Of a stretch of 33,075 bases of DNA, positions 1 to 7,333 are shown piece after piece. Position 1 is the first letter of the stretch. Every line of letters begins with the position of its first letter. A program made the position numbers and the translations under genes. This DNA is from DASZTU01 sp035493835 (lineage in GTDB: Bacteria; Pseudomonadota; Alphaproteobacteria; Rhizobiales; Devosiaceae): NCBI GenBank assembly GCA_035493835.1, contig DATJHO010000103.1, positions 1-33,075 on the forward strand. Direction: 5' to 3'. The notes beneath the pieces are model-generated. The model searched no databases, had not been told where the DNA came from, and saw only the letters and a program-made list of their open reading frames with translations.

Positions 1-423
1 TCGCGCTATGCCGGCATCTCCAACAGCAAGCTCATCGTGATCGTCATGCTGATCTCGGGCGGGTTGGCGGGGATGATGGCGGTGAACGAGGTGCTGGGCG
101 ACCAGAGCCGCATCGTGCTCGACTATACCTCGGGCTATGGCTTTGTCGGCATCGCCGTGGCGCTGATGGGGCGCAACCATCCCGTCGGCATCGCGCTTGC
201 CGCCATCCTTTTCGGCGCGCTCTACCAGGGTGGGCTCGAGCTGCAATTCGAGATGCCAGCCATCACCCGCGACATGATCGTCGTCATCCAGGCACTGGTG
301 ATCCTCTTCACCGGCGCCATGGAGGGCTTGCTGCGCCCGGGGCTGCAGACAGCCTTCATGCTCTATTGGCCAGGGCAGAAAGCCGAAGCCGTCGCCCGCG
401 AAACCGTCGGCACCGAGGGCTGA
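1..423 (+). CDS. Nucleoside-type ABC transporter permease, C-terminal part (truncated by window edge)
   Basis: The reading frame is open from the first base and stops at TGA 421-423, so only about the last 140 residues are visible. They are hydrophobic and contain the stretch GFVGIAVALMGRNHPVGI, typical of inner-membrane permeases of the BPD_transp_2 class that serve BMP-type nucleoside importers (NupP/YufP-like first permease). The next gene is a second permease of the same class starting two bases after this stop, the usual pair for these importers. The ATPase and lipoprotein binding protein are expected upstream, outside the window. The substrate (nucleosides) is inferred from the cdd-deoC-deoA-deoB-upp genes that follow. 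The true start is not in the window. Confidence 0.85.
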   Translation, partial: SRYAGISNSKLIVIVMLISGGLAGMMAVNEVLGDQSRIVLDYTSGYGFVGIAVALMGRNHPVGIALAAILFGALYQGGLELQFEMPAITRDMIVVIQALVILFTGAMEGLLRPGLQTAFMLYWPGQKAEAVARETVGTEG

Positions 424-424
424 G

Positions 425-1393
425 ATGGGGTTTGGCGACATCGTCTCGCTGCTGGCGGCAACGCTCCGCCTGAGCACCCCGCTGCTGCTCGCATGCCTTG
501 CGGGCCTGTTTTCCGAGCGTTCCGGCATTTTCGACATCGGCCTCGAAGGCAAGATGCTCGCGGCCGCGTTCGGGGCCGCGGCGATAGCGGCGGTGACGGG
601 CAATATGTGGCTGGGGCTGCTCGCCGGCATCCTTGTTTCGATCGGCATGGCGATGATCCACGGCATTGCCTCGATCACGCTCAAGGGCAACCAGATCATT
701 TCGGGCGTCGCCATCAACTTTCTGGCGCAGGGCCTCACCGCCGTGCTCGGCCTCGCCTGGTTCCAGCAGGGCGGCCGCACGCCGCCCCCGCCGCCGAGCG
801 GGCGCTTCCAGAGCATCATCTGGCCGTTTGCCGACAAGGTCGCGGGGGTGCCGATCATCGGCCCGCTCTATTCGGTGCTGATCTCTGGGCACAACCTCTT
901 GGTTTATATCGCCTTCATCGCCGTGCCGATCACCTATTGGGTGCTCTACCGCACCCGTTTCGGCCTCAGGCTCCGCGCCGTGGGCGAAAATCCCAAGGCG
1001 GTGGATACTGCCGGCATTTCGGTCGTGCGGCTGCGCTATCAGGCGCTGGTCATCACCGGCTTTCTTTGCGGTATTGCCGGATCTTATTTCTCGATCGCGC
1101 AGGGCGCCGGCTTCGTCAACAACATGACGGCCGGTGCCGGCTATATCGCGCTCGCCGCGTTGATTTTTGCCAAATGGCGGCCGGTGCCGGCGATGTTCGC
1201 CACCCTGCTGTTCGGCTTCCTCGATGCGTTGCAGATTCGCTTGCAGGGTGTGCCGCTGCCGCTCATCGGAACGGTCCCCGTGCAGTTCATCCAGGCGCTG
1301 CCCTATATTTTGACAGTCATTCTGCTGGCCGGCTTCATCGGCAAGGCCACCGGGCCCAAGGCCGGCGGCGTGCCCTATACCAAGGAGCGTTGA
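425..1393 (+). CDS. Nucleoside-type ABC transporter permease (second subunit)
   Basis: This 322-residue, strongly hydrophobic protein starts at an ATG two bases after the previous permease stop and ends with TGA at 1391-1393. It carries features of BPD_transp_2 permeases: an N-terminal LFSERSGIFDIGLEGKML segment, the middle motif RAVGENPKAVDTAGISV (the cytoplasmic loop that contacts the ATPase) and several membrane segments. It corresponds to the second permease (NupQ/YufQ-like) of BMP-dependent nucleoside importers in the inner membrane. A proline run (PPPPPS, about residues 119-124) sits in a loop. The cytidine deaminase start lies two bases after its stop, so translation is probably coupled. 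A sugar substrate cannot be excluded from the sequence alone; the nucleoside assignment rests on the neighbours. Confidence 0.88.
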   Translation: MGFGDIVSLLAATLRLSTPLLLACLAGLFSERSGIFDIGLEGKMLAAAFGAAAIAAVTGNMWLGLLAGILVSIGMAMIHGIASITLKGNQIISGVAINFLAQGLTAVLGLAWFQQGGRTPPPPPSGRFQSIIWPFADKVAGVPIIGPLYSVLISGHNLLVYIAFIAVPITYWVLYRTRFGLRLRAVGENPKAVDTAGISVVRLRYQALVITGFLCGIAGSYFSIAQGAGFVNNMTAGAGYIALAALIFAKWRPVPAMFATLLFGFLDALQIRLQGVPLPLIGTVPVQFIQALPYILTVILLAGFIGKATGPKAGGVPYTKER

Positions 1394-1394
1394 T

Positions 1395-1799
1395 GTGACC
1401 CCGACCGATCAGGCGCTGTTCGAGGCGGCCGAACGCGTACGGCCCCGGGCGCACGTCCCGTATTCGAAATTTGCGGTCGGCGCGGCGATCCTCGCCGACG
1501 ACGGCAACATTTATGCCGGCTGCAATGTCGAGAACGCCGCCTATCCGCAGGGCAATTGCGCCGAGGCCTCGGCGATTGCGGCCATGATCGCTGGCGGCGG
1601 CAAGCGCATCACCCGGATCTTCGTCACCGGTCCGGGCAAAACGCCGGTGACGCCCTGTGGCGGCTGCCGCCAGCGCATCCGCGAATTCGCCGATCTCGAT
1701 ACGCCGGTGATTTGCCTCGGCGTCGAGGGCACCCCGCTCGAAACGACCCTTGGCGAATTGCTGCCATACTCCTTCGGGCCGGAATTCCTGGGCCGCTGA
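1395..1799 (+). CDS. cdd: Cytidine deaminase
   Basis: Hydrolyses cytidine and deoxycytidine to uridine and deoxyuridine in the cytoplasm. The 134-residue length matches the small homotetrameric class. Zinc-site residues are visible: Cys55 and catalytic Glu57 in the NCAEASA motif, and Cys88 and Cys91 in PCGGCRQ. The substrate-binding stretches YSKFAVGAA and CNVENAAYPQ are also present. The start is GTG at 1395, because the overlapping ATG at 1393 runs straight into a stop. It follows the second permease by one base and is part of the uptake operon, feeding uridine-type nucleosides to the phosphorylase encoded further downstream. Assignment is firm from the motifs. Confidence 0.95.
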   Translation: MTPTDQALFEAAERVRPRAHVPYSKFAVGAAILADDGNIYAGCNVENAAYPQGNCAEASAIAAMIAGGGKRITRIFVTGPGKTPVTPCGGCRQRIREFADLDTPVICLGVEGTPLETTLGELLPYSFGPEFLGR

Positions 1800-1880
1800 C
1801 TGGCGCCAGCCGGGTTCTGACATCTACTGCACAAACGCCCGCCAGGGGCGTAAAATGGGCGTAGCATATCCCGCGCCCTG

Positions 1881-1886
1881 AGGAGG
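1881..1886 (+). promoter_or_regulatory. Strong ribosome binding site of deoC
   Basis: AGGAGG lies six bases before the deoC ATG at 1893 and settles that start. The 93-base gap before deoC also contains a 6-bp hairpin (1835-1840 with 1846-1851) without a following T-run; I do not call it a terminator. Confidence 0.75.
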
Positions 1887-1892
1887 TTTCTC

Positions 1893-2882
1893 ATGAACCT
1901 GAGAGTTGTGGATCACCGCACCGCCGAAGCGCATGCGGTGAGGAACCCCGGTTTTCCGCTCGATCTCGATTGGGTGGAGCGGGTGCGGATGAACCGCTCG
2001 GCGCTGGAGCGGCGCGCGGCAACCATCGGCGGCCGGCGAACGGTCAAGCAGGATTGGCAGGCCGCCTGGCTGCTGAAGGCGATCACTCTCATTGACCTGA
2101 CGACGCTCAACAGCGACGACACGCCCGGCCGCGTCGAGCGGCTCTGCGCCAAGGCCCGACACCCGGTGCGCGCCGACATCTTGGCGGGGCTGGGGGCCGA
2201 GGGCCTGAAGATCGAACCCGGCGCGGTTTGCGTCTACCACGCCTTCGTTGCAACGGCGGTCGAGGCGCTGAAGGGGACAGACATTCCGGTCGCGGCCGTC
2301 TCGACCGCCTTCCCCCATGGCCTTGCGCCGCTTGAAACGCGGCTGATGGAAATCGAGGCTTCGGTCGCCGCCGGGGCGCGCGAGATCGACATCGTCATCG
2401 AGCGCGGCATGGTTTTGCGCGGCGACTGGCAGGGCCTCTACGATCGGGTGAAGGCGTTCCGAAAGGCCTGCGGCGAGGCCCATCTCAAGACCATTCTGGG
2501 CACTGGCGAACTGGCGACGCTGACCAATGTAGCAAAGGCCTCGCTGGTCTGCATGCTGGCCGGCGCGGATTTCATCAAAACCTCGACCGGCAAGGAAAAG
2601 GTCAACGCGACGCTACCGGTGTCGCTGGCCATGATCCGCATGATCCGCTGGTACCACGAGGAGACCGGCATCGAGATCGGCTATAAGCCGGCAGGCGGCA
2701 TTTCCTCGGCCAAGACGGCGCTCGACTACATGGCGCTGATGAAGGAGGAACTGGGGACGCGCTGGTTGACCCCGCACCTCTTCCGCTTCGGCGCCAGCTC
2801 CTTGTTGACCGATATCGAGCGGCAGCTCGAGCACAACCTTACCGGCCGCTACGCCGCCGATTATCGGCAGCCGATGGTGTGA
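1893..2882 (+). CDS. deoC: Deoxyribose-phosphate aldolase
   Basis: Splits 2-deoxyribose-5-phosphate into glyceraldehyde-3-phosphate and acetaldehyde, the last step of deoxynucleoside catabolism, in the cytoplasm. The protein has 329 residues, longer than the roughly 220-260 of many bacterial DeoC enzymes because of an N-terminal extension. Class I aldolase features are visible: the Schiff-base lysine K229 in FIKTSTGK, the second active-site lysine K265 in YKPAGG, and the EIDIVIERG strand with its catalytic Asp. A strong AGGAGG site six bases upstream supports the ATG at 1893. Its acetaldehyde product could be handled by the aldehyde dehydrogenase encoded next; that link is inference. Confidence 0.95.
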   Translation: MNLRVVDHRTAEAHAVRNPGFPLDLDWVERVRMNRSALERRAATIGGRRTVKQDWQAAWLLKAITLIDLTTLNSDDTPGRVERLCAKARHPVRADILAGLGAEGLKIEPGAVCVYHAFVATAVEALKGTDIPVAAVSTAFPHGLAPLETRLMEIEASVAAGAREIDIVIERGMVLRGDWQGLYDRVKAFRKACGEAHLKTILGTGELATLTNVAKASLVCMLAGADFIKTSTGKEKVNATLPVSLAMIRMIRWYHEETGIEIGYKPAGGISSAKTALDYMALMKEELGTRWLTPHLFRFGASSLLTDIERQLEHNLTGRYAADYRQPMV

Positions 2883-2887
2883 CTGCC

Positions 2888-2986
2888 CCCGCCCTCGTGG
2901 TTCGACAAGCTCACCATGAGGGCTCACGCGAGGTTTCCCCTTCGGACCTCATCTTGAGCTTGTCGAAGGAAGAGGTCCGGGCCCGA
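2888..2986. repeat. Pair of constant-loop palindromes (family A, copy 1)
   Basis: Two adjacent hairpins fill the deoC-aldehyde dehydrogenase gap. The first has stem CCCTCGTGG / CCATGAGGG around a loop containing TCGACAAGCTC. The second has stem CGGACCTC / GAGGTCCG around a loop containing the reverse complement GAGCTTGTCGA. The same loop core recurs with different stems at 9240-9325, so this is a dispersed intergenic repeat of the REP/BIME kind rather than a gene-specific signal. Confidence 0.8.
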
Positions 2987-3003
2987 GGTCCGTGGAGAAC
3001 GGA

Positions 3004-5388
3004 ATGAACAGGATCGCCGAAATTTTCGAGACGCTGGAATACGGTCCCGCCCCCGAAAGCGCCGCGCCGGCGCTGGCCTGGCTCGCAAGCCACGAGCGCA
3101 AGTTCGGCCACTTCATCGGCGGCGCGTGGACTGAGCCGGGGGAGGAGGCATTCGCCTCCACCAACCCGGCCAACGGCGAGGTGCTTGCCGAACTGACTCA
3201 GGGCACTTCCGCCGACGTCGACAAGGCGGTTGCGGGGGCGCGCGCGGCATTTCCCGGGTGGTCGACGCTCTCCGGCTACGAACGAGCAAAACACCTTTAT
3301 GCCCTCGCCCGCGCCATCCAGAAGCATTCGCGCCTGTTTGCGGTGCTCGAAACCCTCGACAACGGCAAGCCGGTCCGCGAGAGCCGCGACATCGATATCC
3401 CGCTGGTCGCCCGACATTTTTATCACCACGCCGGCTGGGCGCAGCAGCTCTCCCGCAGCTTTCCCGGCATGGTGCCCTATGGCGTCTGCGGCCAGATCAT
3501 CCCGTGGAATTTTCCGCTGCTGATGCTCAGCTGGAAGATCGCCCCGGCGCTGGCCGCCGGCAACACCGTGGTGCTGAAGCCGGCCGAATTCACCTCGCTG
3601 ACGGCATTGCTGTTCGCCGAAATCTGCGAACGCGTCGGCCTGCCGAAGGGTGTCGTCAACATCGTCACCGGGGACGGCGCGACCGGGGAGGCCATTGTTC
3701 ACCATCCCGGCATCGACAAGATCGCCTTCACCGGCTCGACCGAAGTGGGCAAGGCCATCCGCGCTGCCACCGCCGGCTCCGGCAAGGGGCTGAGCCTCGA
3801 GTTGGGCGGAAAATCGCCCTATCTGGTGTTCGAAGACGCTGATCTTGACAGCGCCATCGAGGGGCTGGTCGATGCCATCTGGTTCAACCAGGGGCAGGTG
3901 TGCTGCGCCGGCTCGCGGCTCCTCGTGCAGGAATCGATCGAGGAGAGATTTCTCCAAAAGCTGAAAAAGCGCATGGCGACACTCCGGGTCGGCGATCCGC
4001 TCGACAAGGCCATCGACATCGGCGCGCTGGTCGCGCCGGTGCAGGTGGCGCGCGTGCAGGAGCTGGTGAAAAAGGGCGTGGCCGAGGGCGGCGTGCTCTA
4101 TGAGCCCGATATCGACCTGCCCGCGAGCGGCTGCTTCCTGCGCCCGGCGCTGATCACCGACATCTCCCCGGCCAATACCGTTGCCACTGAAGAGATTTTT
4201 GGCCCGGTGCTGGTGGAAATGAGCTTTCGTACGCCCGAGGAGGCGGTGGCGCTGGCCAATAACAGCCGCTACGGCCTCGCCGCGACGCTGTGGACGGAAA
4301 ACGTCAACCTGGCGCTCGATATCGCCCCAAAGCTCCGGGCCGGGGTGGTGTGGATCAACGGCACTAACCAGTTCGACGCCGCCGTCGGTTTTGGCGGCTA
4401 TCGCGAGTCCGGCTTTGGCCGCGAGGGCGGCAAGGAGGGCATGGCCGCCTATCTGAAGCCGGCCTGGGAAAAGGCGCTCAAGCCGGCCGCGGCGGAAAAG
4501 CCGGCCAAGCCCGACAAGGCGCCAAATCCACTCGATGCCTCACCCATCGACCAGACGGCAAAAATGTATGTCGGCGGCAAGCAGGCGCGACCGGATAGCG
4601 GCTATTCGCGGCCGGTCCTTGGCCCCGACGGGCAGTCCATTGGCGAGGTCGGCGAGGGCAACCGCAAGGATATCCGCAACGCCGTCGAGGCGGCCCGCAA
4701 CGCGCTGGGCTGGGGCACGACCGCCGCGCACAACCGGGCGCAGGTGCTGTATTTCCTCGCCGAAAACCTCGATTATCGGCGCAATGAATTCGCCGAGCGG
4801 CTGAGGGCGCAGACCGGCGTCAGCGCCGCCGCGGCGGAAGCAGAGGTCGCCCAGTCGATCGAACGCCTGTTCAGCTTTGCTGGCTGGGCCGACAAATATG
4901 ATGGCGCCGTGCACAATCCGCCCACCCGCGCCGTCGCCGCCGCCATGGTCGAGCCGCTCGGCGTTTTGGGAATCATCGCCCCGGCCGAGCTGCCTCTGCT
5001 GGGCTCGGTCGCACTCCTCGCGCCGGCGCTCGCCATGGGCAACACCGTGGTGCTAATCCCCTCCGAGCCGCATCCGCTGTCGGCAACGGACCTCTATCAG
5101 GTGCTGGAAACCTCGGACGTGCCGGCCGGCGTGCTCAACATCGTCACCGGCGCGGCAAGCACTCTCGCCAAGACGCTGGCCGAGCACGACGGCGTCGACG
5201 GCCTCTGGTGCTGCGGCTCCGCCGAGACCTCGGCGATGGTAGAAAAAGCCTCGACCGGCAACCTCAAGCAAACCTGGACCACCCGTGGCCTCGCCTACGA
5301 CCTCGCGGATGCGGAAAAGTTCGACGGCCCGTACTTCCTCGCCCGGGCCACACAGGTGAAGAACGTTTGGATTCCATACGGGGCGTGA
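3004..5388 (+). CDS. Two-domain aldehyde dehydrogenase (ALDH16-like)
   Basis: NAD(P)-dependent oxidation of an aldehyde to an acid is expected. Residues about 1-490 form a complete ALDH domain with the general-base Glu266 in LELGGKSPY and nucleophile Cys300 in FNQGQVCCAGSR, spaced 34 residues apart as in classical ALDHs. After a Lys/Pro/Ala-rich linker (about 490-515) a second, shorter ALDH-like domain (about 520-794) begins. It keeps the Rossmann-like part but has no recognisable catalytic Glu or Cys motif. A complete domain plus an inactive second ALDH fold is the layout described for the ALDH16 family. I chose ATG 3004 (794 aa) over GTG 2992 because GGAG at 2994-2997 is well placed for it. 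Position after deoC suggests it oxidises acetaldehyde from deoxyribose breakdown; this is inference. Confidence 0.88.
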   Translation: MNRIAEIFETLEYGPAPESAAPALAWLASHERKFGHFIGGAWTEPGEEAFASTNPANGEVLAELTQGTSADVDKAVAGARAAFPGWSTLSGYERAKHLYALARAIQKHSRLFAVLETLDNGKPVRESRDIDIPLVARHFYHHAGWAQQLSRSFPGMVPYGVCGQIIPWNFPLLMLSWKIAPALAAGNTVVLKPAEFTSLTALLFAEICERVGLPKGVVNIVTGDGATGEAIVHHPGIDKIAFTGSTEVGKAIRAATAGSGKGLSLELGGKSPYLVFEDADLDSAIEGLVDAIWFNQGQVCCAGSRLLVQESIEERFLQKLKKRMATLRVGDPLDKAIDIGALVAPVQVARVQELVKKGVAEGGVLYEPDIDLPASGCFLRPALITDISPANTVATEEIFGPVLVEMSFRTPEEAVALANNSRYGLAATLWTENVNLALDIAPKLRAGVVWINGTNQFDAAVGFGGYRESGFGREGGKEGMAAYLKPAWEKALKPAAAEKPAKPDKAPNPLDASPIDQTAKMYVGGKQARPDSGYSRPVLGPDGQSIGEVGEGNRKDIRNAVEAARNALGWGTTAAHNRAQVLYFLAENLDYRRNEFAERLRAQTGVSAAAAEAEVAQSIERLFSFAGWADKYDGAVHNPPTRAVAAAMVEPLGVLGIIAPAELPLLGSVALLAPALAMGNTVVLIPSEPHPLSATDLYQVLETSDVPAGVLNIVTGAASTLAKTLAEHDGVDGLWCCGSAETSAMVEKASTGNLKQTWTTRGLAYDLADAEKFDGPYFLARATQVKNVWIPYGA

Positions 5389-5415
5389 CCCCGTTGGCGC
5401 CCGAAGGAGATTCGA

Positions 5416-5640
5416 ATGACCCTCGACCGTATTACCCACAATCCCGAAGTCATGGGTGGCAAGCCCTGCATTCGCGGCATGCGGGTGACCGTGGGCATGA
5501 TCCTGGGTGAAATCGGGTCAGGTGCCACGATCGACGAGATCTTGGACGATTTTCCTTATCTTGGGCGCGAGGACATCCTGCAAGCCGTTCGTTACGGCGC
5601 CTGGTTGGCCGAGGAGCGGGAGATAGACCGGACCGATTAA
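5416..5640 (+). CDS. DUF433 domain protein, probable antitoxin
   Basis: A 74-residue protein with the DUF433 signature: ITHNPEVMGGKPCIRGMRV near the N-terminus (the PxxxxGxPxIxGTRV-like motif) followed by a helix-rich part with TIDEILDDFPYL and EDILQAVRYGA. Family members resemble VapB-like DNA-binding antitoxins and are usually encoded just before a DUF5615 PIN-like protein, as here. A strong AAGGAGA site (5404-5410) precedes the ATG. The stop TAA (5638-5640) shares its last A with the next start codon. The pair interrupts the nucleoside operon between the aldehyde dehydrogenase and deoA. The antitoxin role comes from family knowledge and gene order, not from this sequence alone. Confidence 0.85.
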   Translation: MTLDRITHNPEVMGGKPCIRGMRVTVGMILGEIGSGATIDEILDDFPYLGREDILQAVRYGAWLAEEREIDRTD

Positions 5641-6011
5641 TGAAGGTGCTCGTCGAGATGAACATGTCGCCGAAGTGGGCCGAAACCCTCGGCGCCTCTG
5701 GAATTGAGACCGTTCACTGGTCGATGATCGGCGATAGCTTTGCAAAGGATCGCGATATCATGGCCTTCGCGGCAATCGTTCTCACTCGCGACTTGGATTT
5801 CAGCGCAATTCTTGCAACCACCGGAACGAGCGGTCCAAGTGTGGTACAACTCCGGCGGGGCGACCGCTTTGGCCCAAACCTCGCACAAAGAGTAATAGCC
5901 GCATTGCGGCAGCTGGAGCGCGAATTGCAAGACGGTGTTGTAATGAGCGTGGGGCCAAGCCGCATACGCGTTCGCCGGCTGCCGCTTTCCGGGCGGGGTA
6001 CGCAGCCATGA
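5640..6011 (+). CDS. DUF5615 PIN-like protein, probable toxin (divergent)
   Basis: A 123-residue protein with the DUF5615 (PIN-like nuclease, Mut7-C-related) pattern: an N-terminal strand and NMSPKWAETL helix, a central acidic site in VLTRDLDFSAIL (Asp51/Asp53) and GPSVVQLRRGD further on. The N-terminal acidic position usually seen as Asp in this family reads Glu6. The stretch between IMAFA and IVLTRDLDF looks about five residues shorter than I would expect, so activity is uncertain. Its ATG overlaps the DUF433 stop by one base, and its own TGA overlaps the deoA start by four bases (ATGA). Base composition is lower in G+C than its surroundings (33 of 60 bases in 5881-5940), which hints at acquisition. 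RNA cleavage is inferred from the family. Confidence 0.8.
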   Translation: MKVLVEMNMSPKWAETLGASGIETVHWSMIGDSFAKDRDIMAFAAIVLTRDLDFSAILATTGTSGPSVVQLRRGDRFGPNLAQRVIAALRQLERELQDGVVMSVGPSRIRVRRLPLSGRGTQP

Positions 6012-7333
6012 CCTTCCTCCCCCAGGAAATCATCCGCCAAAAGCGCGATGGCCTGCCGCTGGCGGGCGAGGATATTCGCCATTTCGTCGCCGGGATGACA
6101 GATGGCAGCGTGGCGCCGGCGCAGGTCGGCGCGTTTGCGATGGCTGTCTATTTCAACGGCATGACGCCCGAAGAGCGGGTAGCGTTGACCTTGGCCATGC
6201 GCGATTCAGGCACGGTGCTCGATTGGTCGCATCTTGAGGGCGCAGTCGTCGACAAGCATTCAACCGGGGGGATCGGCGACAACGTCTCGCTGATGCTGGC
6301 GCCGATGCTGGCCGCCTGCGGCTGCTTCGTGCCGATGATTTCGGGCCGCGGCCTCGGCCATTCCGGCGGCACGCTCGATAAGCTGGAGTCGATCCCCGGC
6401 TACCAGACCTTGCCGGATCGCGAGCTGTTTCGGCAGACGGTCGCGGACGTGGGCTGCGCCATCATCGGCCAAACTGCCGACCTCGCGCCGGCCGATGGCG
6501 TGCTCTATGGCATCCGCGACGTCACCGCGACGGTTGAAAACCTGTCGCTGATCGTCGCCTCCATTCTTTCCAAAAAACTCGCGGCCGGGCTCGATACGCT
6601 GGTGCTCGACGTGAAAACCGGCAATGGCGCTTTCCTGCAGGATTTTGAGCAAGCGCGCGAATTGGCCGAGGCACTGACTTCGGTCGCCAATGGCGCCGGG
6701 GTCCGAACGGCCGCATTGATCACCGACATGAACCAGCCCCTCGCCACCGCGGCCGGCAACGCCGTGGAAATACGAAACGCCATTGATTTTCTCACCGGCC
6801 GTTGTCGGGATCCGCGGCTGCTCGAGGTCACCTTGTCGCTCGGCGAAACCTTGCTGGTTTTGGCGGGAGAAGCGCCGGACATGGCTGCGGCCCGGGCAAA
6901 GCTTTTGGCAACGCTTGATAATGGCCACGCCGCCGAGCGCTTCGGCCGGATGGCCGCTGCGCTGGGCGGGCCGACCGATATCGTGGAACGCATGGAACGC
7001 CACCTCCCGGCGGCTTCCGTCGTCCGCGATGTGGTGGCGGAAAGCGAAGGGGTGGTCGCAGCCATCGACCTGCGCGGGCTCGGCATGACCGTGGTGGCGC
7101 TGGGCGGCGGCCGGACCCGGCCGGGTGAAGCAATCGATCACCGCGTCGGCTTCGACCAGCTTGTCCCGCTGGGAACCAGCGTCCGCCCCGGCACGCCGCT
7201 CGGCCGCGTCCACGCCCGCAACGAGGCCGAGGCCGAGCATGGCGCCACCCGCCTGCGCGTCGCCTACGGGCTCGGGCCTGGGTGCCCCGCAACGCCCTTG
7301 ATTGTCGATCGTTTGCTGCCGGAAGGTTTTTGA
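6008..7333 (+). CDS. deoA: Thymidine phosphorylase
   Basis: Phosphorolyses thymidine to thymine and 2-deoxyribose-1-phosphate in the cytoplasm. The 441-residue length matches the DeoA class. Visible signatures are the phosphate-binding KHSTGGIGDNVSLMLAP and the family motif SGRGLGHSGGTLDKLESIPGY, in which a serine replaces the more common threonine before GGT. Gene order (deoA-deoB-upp) supports DeoA rather than an AMP phosphorylase. The ATG shares ATGA with the stop of the PIN-like gene upstream. No separate ribosome binding site is obvious, so translation probably depends on coupling to that gene. Its stop TGA overlaps the deoB start by one base. Confidence 0.95.
   Translation: MTFLPQEIIRQKRDGLPLAGEDIRHFVAGMTDGSVAPAQVGAFAMAVYFNGMTPEERVALTLAMRDSGTVLDWSHLEGAVVDKHSTGGIGDNVSLMLAPMLAACGCFVPMISGRGLGHSGGTLDKLESIPGYQTLPDRELFRQTVADVGCAIIGQTADLAPADGVLYGIRDVTATVENLSLIVASILSKKLAAGLDTLVLDVKTGNGAFLQDFEQARELAEALTSVANGAGVRTAALITDMNQPLATAAGNAVEIRNAIDFLTGRCRDPRLLEVTLSLGETLLVLAGEAPDMAAARAKLLATLDNGHAAERFGRMAAALGGPTDIVERMERHLPAASVVRDVVAESEGVVAAIDLRGLGMTVVALGGGRTRPGEAIDHRVGFDQLVPLGTSVRPGTPLGRVHARNEAEAEHGATRLRVAYGLGPGCPATPLIVDRLLPEGF

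Noticed and set aside
1835..1851. Hairpin ACGCCC-GCCAG-GGGCGT between cdd and deoC as a terminator
   Set aside because: It is short and followed by AAAATGGG rather than a T-run.
2911..3957. 348-residue minus-strand frame over deoC and the dehydrogenase
   Set aside because: It is a shadow of the ALDH domain and runs through the palindromic repeat.
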